Origin: Chaetoceros tenuissimus
Taxonomy: Eukaryota > Bacillariophyta > Thalassiosirophyceae > Chaetocerotales > Chaetocerotaceae
NCBI GenBank assembly: GCA_021927905.1
Contig: BLLK01000047.1
Coordinates: 3,906,001-3,970,000 of the forward strand
Length of the DNA stretch: 64,000 bases
Reading direction: 5' to 3'
The notes under the pieces were generated by a model. That model saw only the letters and a program-made list of their open reading frames with translations. It did no database searches and was not told the DNA's origin. A program made the position numbers and the translations under genes. Below are positions 11,086 to 20,343 of the stretch, piece after piece (the stretch's first letter is position 1; every line of letters begins with the position of its first letter).

Positions 11086-11864
11086 ATGAAAATGAGCAGT
11101 AATGTGTTGAAACAGTTAAGAAATGAGACTTCTCTTGATGTAGCCATCATAGGTGCCCGAAAAATCACTTCAACGCAAAATATTAATACTTCTATTGTAT
11201 TGGACAACACAGTAGACCTCAAAGAAACGATAGGAACAGTTTTGGGTGGACTTGGAATCTTTATCATCCTTTTATTGTACATATGGTGGGAGAGGAGAGA
11301 TTATATAAAAAGGGAAGAAAAGGCTCTGCAAGAAACAAGGAAAGAAGAAATGAAACGCAAGCTCTTGAAGGACAACATGAATATCAAAGTAAGAAGCACA
11401 TTCCATTTTATTGAGTCAAAGAAATTGTATGCTTTTCGTTCCTCATATATCACCATTCCTCTGTTCTATGGCCATAAGATATGTGAAATAATGCCAACAC
11501 TACACATCGATGACGAAGAAGCACAACACCAACAAAAAGCTATATTCAAAAGTCACGAACAACAAGACGGAGATGAGTACTGCTCAACTACTGACGACAG
11601 CCTGGACGACCAATCTCAATCTGCAGCAATAGATCAGAGTCGTAGTCACAGTAACAAGACACAACTACAAGGCGTTATGTGTCCAATCTGCCATGAAGAA
11701 TTTCAAGATGGCGACGAATTGGCTTCTTCGAAAAACGAGGCTTGCTGTGGCGTCATACAGCATTTCACAGCGAGTTTATTCTATCTTGGTTGATGTCAGA
11801 TCATAAAGAGTGTCCAATATGCAGGAGTGACTTTGTAGTTGAGAATCTAGAAAGTGAAGATTAA
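11086..11864 (+). pseudogene. RING-H2 membrane protein copy A, broken in the RING
   Basis: First of six related genes. Exon 1 encodes a short N-terminal region, a membrane helix (G-L-G-I-F-I-I-L-L-L-Y-I) and a Lys/Glu-rich stretch. Donor GTAAGA follows the N-M-N-I-K codons; exon 2 should start after CATAAG (ATA TGT GAA). The RING begins normally (C-P-I-C-H-E-E-F), but five extra bases (about 11749-11753, absent from copies B and C) shift the frame just after the third zinc-ligand Cys. A further ligand codon is TTT where B and C have TGT. The rest of the RING still exists out of frame to 11864. The putative intron happens to be open, so transcripts could be read through. I call it a pseudogene; a RING-less membrane stub cannot be excluded. 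Confidence 0.75.
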
Positions 11865-12355
11865 AATTTACATTATAGAACACGAAGAAAATATATTTCT
11901 AAAAATTCAAAATGAAAAATCAATGTTTATTTCTACAAGACGGATCTGAATTCTGAATCGAATCATCGTTTATGTAGTAGGAGCCATTGGAGATGGTTTT
12001 AAATCAAAAAGAATTTCTATAGAAATTTTTTTAGTCATGAGCACTCAGTACTCAACATTCATTTGGATTGTAGTCGTAAAATAACTTAGATTGAAAACTA
12101 ATGTGGTACATTCAAGTAGGTCGTGTTCTGCAGGTCAAATTGAACTAAAATAGCACGATTTCATATTTTTTAGTTTCCCATCGGTGACGCAAGTAGTGCC
12201 ACTTTGTTGGCTTCAACGAATGAATGGACAGGAACCTGACCAAAAACGAGAAGAGGAAGAAAATTTGATGAATCTCGTTGAGTCTATTCACAAAGTAGAA
12301 GATTACTTACAAATCTCATCTCATATACGTAGAATACAACTAATTCAGGAAGAAA
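11865..12355. repeat. Duplicated spacer/promoter of the RING cluster (unit 1)
   Basis: Almost the same DNA recurs at 13152-13648: identical stretches cover the 3' flank of one gene and the whole upstream region of the next, differing by a few indels and substitutions. The conservation includes a 68-codon frame that opens with GTG, not ATG; I read it as conserved DNA and not as a protein. Confidence 0.85.
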
Positions 12356-13151
12356 ATGAAACCAAGAAATCTATTTGTTCAATCAGCTAATGAGTCTTCT
12401 CCTGTTCACATCATAGGAGACACCACAGACATAACCACTACTGCATCAAATGACACCTCTGTTGAGTTCGTCAACACAGTAGACCTGGAAGAAGTAGCGC
12501 CTGCTCATTCCAACGGACAACATTTAATTGGCCCAATTTTGGGAGGACTCGGAATCTTTATCATCCTTTTATTGTACATATTGGGACAAAGGAAGGAAGA
12601 GAGAGAAAGGAAAGAAAAGGCTCTACAAGAAACAAAGAAAGAAGAAATGAAACGCAAGGTCTTGAAGGACAACATGAATATCAACGTAAGAAGCACATTC
12701 CATTTTATTGAGTCATAGAAATTGTATGCTTTTTCGTTCCTCATATATCACCATTCCTCTGTTCTTTGGCCATAAGATATGTGAAGTAGTGCCAACACCA
12801 CACATCGATGACGAAGAAGCACAACACCAACAAAATGCTATATTCAAAAGTCACGAAGATGGAGATGAGTACTGCTCAACTACTGACGACAGCCTGGACG
12901 ACCAATCTCAATCTGCAGCAATAGATCAGAGTCGTAGTCACAGTAACAAGACACAACTACAAGACGCTATGTGTCCAATTTGCCATGAAGAATTTCAAGA
13001 TGGCGATGAATTGGCCTTATCAAGAAACGAGGCTTGCTGTCATACAGCATTTCACAGCGAGTGTATTCTATCTTGGTTGATGTCAGATCATAAAGAGTGT
13101 CCAATATGCAGGAGTGACTTTGTAGTTGAGAATATAGAAAGTGAAGATTAA
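12356..13151 (+). CDS. One-pass membrane RING-H2 protein, copy B
   Basis: Exons 12356-12685 and 12777-13151; donor GTAAGA, acceptor CATAAG, phase 0; 234 residues. Layout: Thr/Ser/Asp-rich N-terminal segment (~1-62, with N-E-S and N-D-T glycosylation sequons), membrane helix (~63-80), a highly charged K/E/R helix (~81-108), an acidic Ser/Gln/His linker, and a RING-H2 finger at ~175-225: C-P-I-C...A-C-C-H-T-A-F-H-S-E-C...C-P-I-C. The order (short outside part, one helix, cytosolic RING) matches ATL-type E3 ubiquitin ligases, which recruit E2 enzymes at membranes. No cleavable signal peptide is seen, so topology is inferred from the charge distribution. The DNA around it is nearly identical to that around copy C, while the N-terminal segment is not. 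Confidence 0.85.
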
Positions 13152-13648
13152 AGTTTACATTATATAGAACACGAAGAAAATATATTTCTAAAAATTCAAA
13201 ATGAAAAATCAGTGTTCATTTCTACAAGACGGATCTGAATTCTGAATCATCGTTTATGTAGTAGGAGCCATTGGAGATGGTTTTAAATCAAAAAGAATTT
13301 CATAGAATTTTTTTAGTCATGAGCACTCAGTACTCAACATTCATTTGGATTGTAGTCGTAAAATAACTTAGATTGAAAACTAATGTGGTACATTCAAGTA
13401 CTAGGTCGTGTTCTACAGGTCAACTTTTAAAAAACTCCAAATTGAACTAAAATAGCACGAGTTCATATTTTTTAGTTTCCCATCGGTGACGCAAGTAGTG
13501 CCACTTTGTTGGCTTCAACGAATGAATGGACAGGAACCTGACCAAAAACGAGAAGAGGAAGAAAATTTGATGAATCTCGTTGATTCTATTCACAAAGTAG
13601 AAGATTACTTACAAATCTCATCTCATATACGTAGAATACAACTGTTTC
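13152..13648. repeat. Duplicated spacer/promoter of the RING cluster (unit 2)
   Basis: Second copy of the spacer at 11865-12355, with one insertion of about 20 bases near 13425-13440. Makes the repeat unit about 1.3 kb. Confidence 0.85.
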
Positions 13649-14462
13649 ATGAAGAAAATGAAACCAAGAAATCTATTTGTTCAATTAGCTAATGAGTCTT
13701 CTCCTATTCCAGGAGGCACCAAAAACATAACCACTACAACATCAGATGACACCATTTCTGAGTTAGACGTCAAAGTAGACCTCAAAGAAGTAACACCTGT
13801 TCAATCCAAAGGACAACATCTTATCGGCCCAATTTTAGGAGGACTCGGAATCTTTATCATCCTTGTTCTTTACATATTGGGACAAAGGAAGGAAGAGAGA
13901 GAAAGGAAAGAAAAGGCTCTACAAGAAACAAAGAAAGAAGAAATGAAACGCAAGGTCTTGAAGGACAACATGAATATCAATGTAAGTGTCAACACATTCG
14001 TCTCTATTGAAAAAAGACTTATGTGCGTATATTTTCTATTTCTTCATATCTCACCATTCTTCTGTCTGATTGTGTATGATACATTAGACATGCGTAGGTG
14101 TGTCAACACCACACATCGATGACGAAGAAGCACAGCATCAACAAAAATCTATATTCAAAAGTCGCGAACAACAAGACGGAGATGAGTACTGCTCAACTAC
14201 TGACGATAGCCTCGACGACCACTCTCAATCTGCAATAGATCAAAGCAGTAGTCACAGTAACATGATGCTTGAAGATGTTATGTGTCCAATTTGCCATGAA
14301 GAATTTCAAGATGGCGACGAATTGGCTTCTTCCAAAAACGAGGCCTGCTGTCATACAGCATTTCACAGCGAGTGTATTCTATCTTGGTTGATGTCAGATC
14401 GTAAAGAGTGTCCAATATGCAGGAGTGACTTTGTAGTTGAGAATCTAGAAAGTGAAGATTAA
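13649..14462 (+). CDS. One-pass membrane RING-H2 protein, copy C
   Basis: Exons 13649-13981 and 14088-14462; donor GTAAGT, acceptor ACATTAG, phase 0; 235 residues (a second ATG at 13658 aligns with the start of copy B). Exon 2 has exactly the length of copy B (375 nt) and the RING differs by only a few residues. The membrane helix and charged helix are also almost the same as in B. The N-terminal segment (~20-50) is clearly different from B, and the intron is unlike that of A and B. It ends 38 bp from the end of copy D on the other strand, so their 3' ends probably overlap. An E3 ubiquitin ligase role is inferred from the RING-H2 pattern. Confidence 0.85.
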
Positions 14463-14500
14463 AATTTATATCTATAGTAAGAGCAAAAGAGAAAGATAAT

Positions 14501-15235
14501 TTAAACATTGTACATTGCTTTCTGATCCACACTGTCAACAAATGTATCCCTGCAAATTGGACACGTATGATGATTTGAATCTATTATCAGCCATGATAAG
14601 ATACAGTCCACATGATAATAATGGTGACAACTATCATTTGCCGAAGAAGCTATATCGACTTCATTATTGAAATGTTCATAACAGATGGCACAGCTGTATT
14701 TCCAGTCATCCTCACTGCTAATAGATACTGTCACAATCGTTGAGTCGGTATCTTTGTCCAATTCTTCTTTCCGTTCATTTTCCCTATCCTGTTTGTCTCG
14801 TAAGACTTCTTCCTCTGGAAATTTTGTTTCAGGTCCGAAATCATTTTCTTGAGAAGAGGATAAAGTAGTAGAATGCTCTTGTAGTGCTTCAATATCCATG
14901 TCTTGGAGGTGATGATGCAATGCTATGTTTATGAATTTCTTTAGTAAAAACCATGAGTTTCGACGATAACATCATATGATAGTACATGTTGATATGCGTC
15001 GACTCACCGTTATTTTCAATTGGCTTTTCATATCTTCCAGCTGCCGCACTTCCGTTCGGTTTTGATTCCATAAGGCACAAAGGTAGCATGTTAAGAAAAG
15101 GGCAAAAACTACAAGTGCCATCAATACGAGCTCCCATAGATATCCATGTTCAGTACTGGGTTGGTTTCCGATTTCTTTTGGAAGTACTTCGTTTTCTGTG
15201 TCTTTGGAGGTATTTCCATCGGGGTAAATAAACAT
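14501..15235 (-). CDS. One-pass membrane RING-H2 protein, copy D (inverted)
   Basis: Exons 15235-15008 and 14938-14501; donor GTGAGT, acceptor CTAAAG, phase 0; 221 residues. The start is the first in-frame ATG (M-F-I-Y-P-D-G-N-T) after an upstream in-frame stop; an extra 5' exon cannot be excluded. Membrane helix at ~30-50 (L-W-E-L-V-L-M-A-L-V-V-F). Exon 2 opens K-F-I-N-I-A and soon reads D-M-D-I-E-A, matching K-F-S-K...F-D-I-E-A in copy F and K-F-G-T...F-D-I-E-A in copy E, so D, E and F form a second subfamily. The RING is complete: C-A-I-C...C-H-H-Y-Y-H-V-D-C...C-P-I-C. Between the last pairs it has the S-N-H-H segment of E/F, not the S-D-H-K of A-C. Confidence 0.8.
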
Positions 15236-15814
15236 ATACAAGCTCTCGTATATGAACTTCGAGATGTTTGATGGACTCTCTATATTGCTGGTTATTCGCA
15301 ATCATTATTGCTTCTAATTTTGTGATTGAAAATGAGAATCTGTCTAGGATTGGGATAATACAGTTGGGAATAAGAATGAAGAATCAGCCTCCAAAATGCT
15401 TCTGATACTGCAATACTTTCTAGAAGTTAAATTTTACTTACACTCGCTGAGGATTCTCTTATAGTCAGATTGTAGTCGTAAAGTTTGAAAGAATAGTTAT
15501 TATTGTTTTGCAAAATATGAAAGAGTCGTAAAGACACACAGACTTATCTCCATCGTCACGAAAGAAAGCGAACCAAAAGTCATTCTTTCGACAGTTGTCA
15601 ATGACGTATCAAGCCCGAGATGAATTGCAATTGTTATGGTGCGATGCTCCATGTAAAATTTGGAAGCATTCTATTGCTTTCCAAATTGCAAACACAAAGG
15701 CATCAATATATAACTTCATTCCGACTTACAATTGCATTCTAATATCAACAGGTAGACTAAACCTACGTAGCTTTGTAAAGCACAAGAAAATTTAGTGACG
15801 GTTAAAAGTAGGTT
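15236..15814. other. Divergent promoter region between RING copies D and E
   Basis: No gene. A phrase near 15466-15485 (CAGATTGTAGTCGTAAA) recurs in the leaders of copies B and C (GGATTGTAGTCGTAAAATAA near 12065 and 13345), suggesting a shared cis element. Confidence 0.5.
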
Positions 15815-16774
15815 ATGGTGTCAGTAGAAAGGGTTCTTCTTTCTTCTTCAAATACTAACAACAAGCCATTCGCGAAACAAGAAAGGAATCGAACCATAAC
15901 AAAAGTTATCCATTTAAATAAATTGAACTATCAATATGAAAGCAAGTTGCAAACTAGACATGCAACTCATAAAGTTATTGACCATTCATCGAATAAAATG
16001 TTCCTCCAAGAAATTGAACGAATTCATATCGCATTAGATGAGGATGGCGTAGTCACGACTCGTGAAAGTACCTCCAACATTGAGCCTTACGTAGAGCCAG
16101 TAATAGAAACAACTCCAGGACCTAGAGATACTGGTTGGCCATACTTGATTCTTGTTCTAATCTTACTATTGTACCTTTTGATCTCGTGGTATAGAAGACG
16201 AATGAAAAAGAAACAACGCGAGAGAGCTGAACAAGCAGAATTGGAGCGTCTTGCATCTCTCAAGAATCGTATAGCCACCAAGGCTAGTCTTTGATATTGT
16301 CCATTGCTAGTAGGCAACACACTTCAAATATGTAATCATTGCTAATTCTGATTTTGCATCATGAAAAATACAGAAGTTTGGAACTCAAGATTGCCCACAA
16401 AGCTTTGATATTGAGGCACAACAAAAGAATGCTGTCAACAACCCTCAGGAATGCACTCCAAACGCGGCAACAAAAAGCAACAGAGAATCGAAACACTTGT
16501 TGGAAAGTAGCAAAAGTGAAAGTGATAGCTCTTCATTTGAAATCATTAAATGTGGCACAGAAGATGATTGGCAACATACTTGCGCAATCTGCTACGAACA
16601 ATTCAACATGGAAGACGATATAGGCTACTCTAAAAATGAAAAGTGTTGCCATTACTTTCATTTTAAAATTGTATCTTGTCATGGTTGATAATTGACTCGA
16701 ATCATAATCACTGTCCAATGTGCCGGAATACATTTGTCGAAGATAGAGAAGGCAATGTAAGTAGACAAATGTAA
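15815..16774 (+). pseudogene. RING-H2 membrane protein copy E, broken in the RING
   Basis: The first exon (15815-~16282) encodes an N-terminal region, a helix (L-I-L-V-L-I-L-L-L-Y-L-L) and a basic helix rich in R/K/E. No GT donor keeps the frame; AAG|GC at 16282/16283 would give a GC-AG intron of 91 nt ending in ATACAG at 16373, phase 0. Exon 2 starts K-F-G-T-Q-D, as in copies D and F. The RING begins C-A-I-C-Y-E-Q-F, but two extra bases in 16661-16668 (one T, one A against copy F) shift the frame right after the C-C-H-Y-F-H ligands; the remainder (C-I-L-S-W-L...C-P-M-C) is intact out of frame to 16774. Both the weak donor and the frameshift argue for a dying gene. Confidence 0.75.
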
Positions 16775-16923
16775 TAGCACCCTCGACGTAACTCTCTGAA
16801 GCATTGATTTACATAAGAATCACATAACGAATTATGACAGACGTATTCCAACTGCGAATAGTATATATTATGATGACAGCTTAGAGAAAGTATTTTGAGT
16901 GAATTTTATCACCTATCTATGTT

Positions 16924-18264
16924 TTACTTTGAAAATGTAGTATAATTCTTCTCTTTTTCTGGTAGAATGTATTGAAAGTACGGGCAATATTTCCTTGTAT
17001 GAGGTGTTTCCCAAACTCCATGCCTAAATATCCACGGTTTGTGAAATGTCAATGATACAGTAAACATATTGGATTCTTGCATTTCGCGATAAAGTTCCAC
17101 AGGTCCTATTTCTGTATATGGCGAGTACCATCGTTTTGCTGTAAATTCTTCTTGCGTTCCATTATCTATATTACGATAAACATCTAGAAATTCATTAGGA
17201 GTCCTCAGTTCAGTCCCAAATAGGGATGCCTCGAATAGAGTTGGTAATGGAGCACCCATTCCCCTTAAAATAGTGGCAAAGAACATGTCTTCCAGAAATC
17301 CATTATCTAAATTACCTTTGCAAGGTGCCACCTTTCTTTCATCCTCTGATAAGCCAGAATATATGGTTGGACAGTATCGGGTTGCTTTTCTCATCCATTG
17401 GCGTGATCGCATTGAAATACCTCCATTTCCAACTGGTCCAAATTCATGTTTTGTACGAATCTCATCCTCCGTAGGAAAGAGTGGAAAAGAAATATTAGCA
17501 ACGTTACCATCATGGAACCTACTCCATGAATCTGGCATTTCATTACGCAAGTATGTCTTCGGAGGCCAAGGTGCTCCAACATATGCAAACTCTCTCCAAT
17601 TGTCCACATAAAAGGGTCGACAAATGATTCCATCGTTTTGTAAATTCAGAATAAAGTCAGAGTCTTGTTCCAAATATTCTTTATTTCCCCAAAAGTCGTG
17701 ATTCAAAAATAGCTTCGAAATGCCTTCGAAATTATCACAGCTTTTCAGATCATAATGTTCATAATCAAGCACATTCATACGTACTCTGCCACTATTGATT
17801 GCCTCCAAAAATTTTGGATGTGCAATACTACTCTCCTTGATGGAATATGCAACCTGTTCAAAGGCATATTGATCTGTAATACTTTTGGTTATGTTGCTAT
17901 TTTCTTGTAGTTCTTGCTTCACTTTGCAAATGGATGTTTTTATTACAAAACATGTTCGATGTAACGGATAGACATTCGCTGCTGCAGATTCCAGAACCCA
18001 CAGCGACTGTTCAGTCAACTTGGGTTCTATCATGACAACTGTCAAGCTACAATTGCTTGAAATGATTTCTGGATTTGCATACGTATGAGAAATGTTATAA
18101 TTCCTTTGTATTTCATCTTTCGGTTGGCCATGATTTGTATTTGTTTTTGGAACTTTTCTATGATAGGTAAGAACTACTTCTTGTTGTTTGAAAAATCCTT
18201 TGTTTTCCAGCACCACGAACCATGCTGCAAAATAAAGGAAGAAAACCACATCTTTACGAGGCAT
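16924..18264 (-). CDS. DUF5672 glycosyltransferase-like type II membrane protein
   Basis: Single exon, 446 residues, ATG at 18264. Residues ~6-22 are hydrophobic (signal anchor), then a short stem. The C-terminal domain has the DUF5672 marks in order: L-N-H-D-F-W (~190), F-I-L-N-L-Q-N-D-G-I-I-C (~205), Y-V-G-A-P-W-P (~230), G-N-G-G-I-S-M-R-S-R (~280) and a late E-D-M-F-F (~332). DUF5672 has a GT-A-like glycosyltransferase look; donor and acceptor are not known to me. Four N-x-S/T sequons near the N-terminus fit a Golgi lumen protein. It sits inside the RING cluster, between copies E and F, in opposite orientation, so it may have been trapped when the cluster expanded. Confidence 0.8.
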   Translation of the reverse strand: MPRKDVVFFLYFAAWFVVLENKGFFKQQEVVLTYHRKVPKTNTNHGQPKDEIQRNYNISHTYANPEIISSNCSLTVVMIEPKLTEQSLWVLESAAANVYPLHRTCFVIKTSICKVKQELQENSNITKSITDQYAFEQVAYSIKESSIAHPKFLEAINSGRVRMNVLDYEHYDLKSCDNFEGISKLFLNHDFWGNKEYLEQDSDFILNLQNDGIICRPFYVDNWREFAYVGAPWPPKTYLRNEMPDSWSRFHDGNVANISFPLFPTEDEIRTKHEFGPVGNGGISMRSRQWMRKATRYCPTIYSGLSEDERKVAPCKGNLDNGFLEDMFFATILRGMGAPLPTLFEASLFGTELRTPNEFLDVYRNIDNGTQEEFTAKRWYSPYTEIGPVELYREMQESNMFTVSLTFHKPWIFRHGVWETPHTRKYCPYFQYILPEKEKNYTTFSK

Positions 18265-18968
18265 CTCAAAGCACTCAAATTGATTGGTTCTAGCTATACT
18301 TCAATCGTCAAAGTAGAATACTTTTTCATGAAAGAGGCAGATGGTGATTGAAAATGTGAGAGAGTACCGTTTGTCCGTTAGGTACAGTCAGTCGTGTATG
18401 TGTAAACCGTCTTTTACCCGCAAACGGATTCCTCATTTTTTCTTTCTCGGATGTTTTTAACAAAAATGGGATAGAGAGAATAATACAATTTGGATATAGA
18501 TAGTATAGTACGCAATTGTTCCATGTCATAGCTATTTTTTATTATAATTTTGCCATATATCCAGGAACTTTGGGGAGATTCAAAATATTTGCCCAATTCC
18601 AACAAAGTCAACATTGCTCTTTAGTTTCACTAGTTTTTCAATAAGAAGTAGAAGAATGAGTCTTATTCACAAAAGTCCATGTAATATTTATATGTCAATG
18701 CTGGCTCAAAAATTAACATAGGAGAAAGATGGTCGGCTTTAGATTGGATGATGTTTTAACATGTTTGTATCTTTGGCATCTCAGAAGAGCGAAAAGCGTT
18801 CTCATTTTTCTGATCCCACACACCACACAGTGTTCTCTCAAACTGCTATTCCAGTCAAAATGAAGTCTTATCAACACAGTACATAAATCAATAAGAAATG
18901 GCTCCACGAACTTCACTAAACCAATATAACACACATATTCCAAGTAGTCAAGGACCTTCGGGAAAGCA
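18265..18968. other. Divergent promoter region
   Basis: Lies between the DUF5672 gene start and RING copy F. Open frames on the minus strand here overlap the upstream region of F and look spurious. Nothing else recognised. Confidence 0.4.
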
Positions 18969-19780
18969 ATGAACTTACTACTACACGGAGATCGTCTATT
19001 TACAGGAAGAAGCCTACTTGGTATAAACGAAGCACTCACGATTGATGAGAACACAACGATCAATACATATATGCCATCAAAAATCGATGGGCCGCCAGAG
19101 ATTGAACCAAAAGACATTTCAGGGAAGAAACTCAAATGGGAAACAGTATTTGCATACTTCATGCTTGCTCTATTTCTTCTATTATATCTCTTGAGTAAAT
19201 GGCTAGATAGTCGAACAAAAAGAAAACATGCAAAAGAAGCAAAAGAAAGATTGAAAAAGAGAATTGAATATGTAAAGAATCACATGACTATCGAGGTAAT
19301 TTTTATAATTTCTTTTCCACACAGCGTTTGTCCTTCATTTCCCAACTAACATTTTGACAGAAGTTTAGCAAGCAAAATTTAGATTCATCTTTGAAATCCT
19401 TCGACATTGAAGCTCAACTAGAGTGTACAATAGATAACCCGCAAGAAGCCATGTCCCAAAGTAACCGTCAGCAGCTTGACAAAATACACATGACTCAAGA
19501 AGAGAATTCAGATACTAATATTACTTCAAATGAGAAGAAAGAAGATAGTGGTACAATCGAGGCAATGTCCATAGGTATTGAGGATGACTGGAAACATACT
19601 TGTGCAATCTGTTATGAGCAATTCAACTTAGATGATGACATTGCTTCCTCTATAAATGACATCTGCTGTCATTACTTTCATTTAAATTGTATCATGTCAT
19701 GGTTGACGATAGACTCGAATCATCACAGTTGCCCAATGTGTAGAAATGAATTTGTCGGTGAAGAAACAGAAGAAAATTAA
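18969..19780 (+). CDS. One-pass membrane RING-H2 protein, copy F
   Basis: Exons 18969-19295 and 19361-19780; donor GTAATT, acceptor TTGACAG, phase 0; 248 residues. N-terminal ~58 residues with N-T-T sequon, membrane helix F-A-Y-F-M-L-A-L-F-L-L-L-Y-L-L (~62-77), Lys/Arg-rich helix, then the K-F-S-K and F-D-I-E-A phrases of the D/E/F subfamily. RING at ~195-242: C-A-I-C-Y-E-Q-F...C-C-H-Y-F-H-L-N-C...C-P-M-C, all eight ligands present. It is the intact reference for broken copy E, from which it is separated by the DUF5672 gene. Likely a membrane-bound E3 ubiquitin ligase. Confidence 0.85.
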
Positions 19781-20343
19781 TTAAAATATAAAAGAATCTC
19801 GTTAGAAAACACATCATACCAATTGGCTCTCCGTAGAATAGAAAATTTCGAGATAATTCTGAATCATTGAAGATTTACTGAAACATCTCTTGAGCGTGGC
19901 ATGAACCTTGAAAAATGCTATGGACGTTATTCTACCTACTCCCTATCTTCATACTCAATGCAAAGAAGGTTCAAAAGTAAATCAAAAACGGGTCCAGTAT
20001 CTCAAAATTTAGGCAGAGATGCGTTACAGATGTGAAAACATTTGAACTTGCAACAGCCCTTCACCTATTTTCATTATTTTTATAACAATGGACTTGTCTT
20101 TATAAGATAAAAATCAATCTACTTACAAATATTTTAGACACCCCAATCATACGAATGAGCTATTATGATCACCAGCTGCTCCAACGGCTTTGTCTCACAA
20201 ATTTTCGATGAAAACAAGATTTGTTTTTTCATCCACCCACCCCTTTAACGCCGTGAAGTATTGCATTCTGCAACTTCCACAACTGAAACTATACACTTTG
20301 GATCATTCTTCACTATTCAATTCTGTTTTTATTAAAAAGTAAA
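19781..20343. other. Intergenic spacer, kinase promoter
   Basis: No gene seen; AT-rich with a pyrimidine-rich stretch before the kinase start. Confidence 0.4.

Noticed and set aside
12184-13692. Two matching 68-codon frames upstream of RING copies B and C (12184-12390 and 13486-13692)
   Set aside because: They open with GTG, lie in the conserved spacer, and their similarity follows from the recent DNA duplication.
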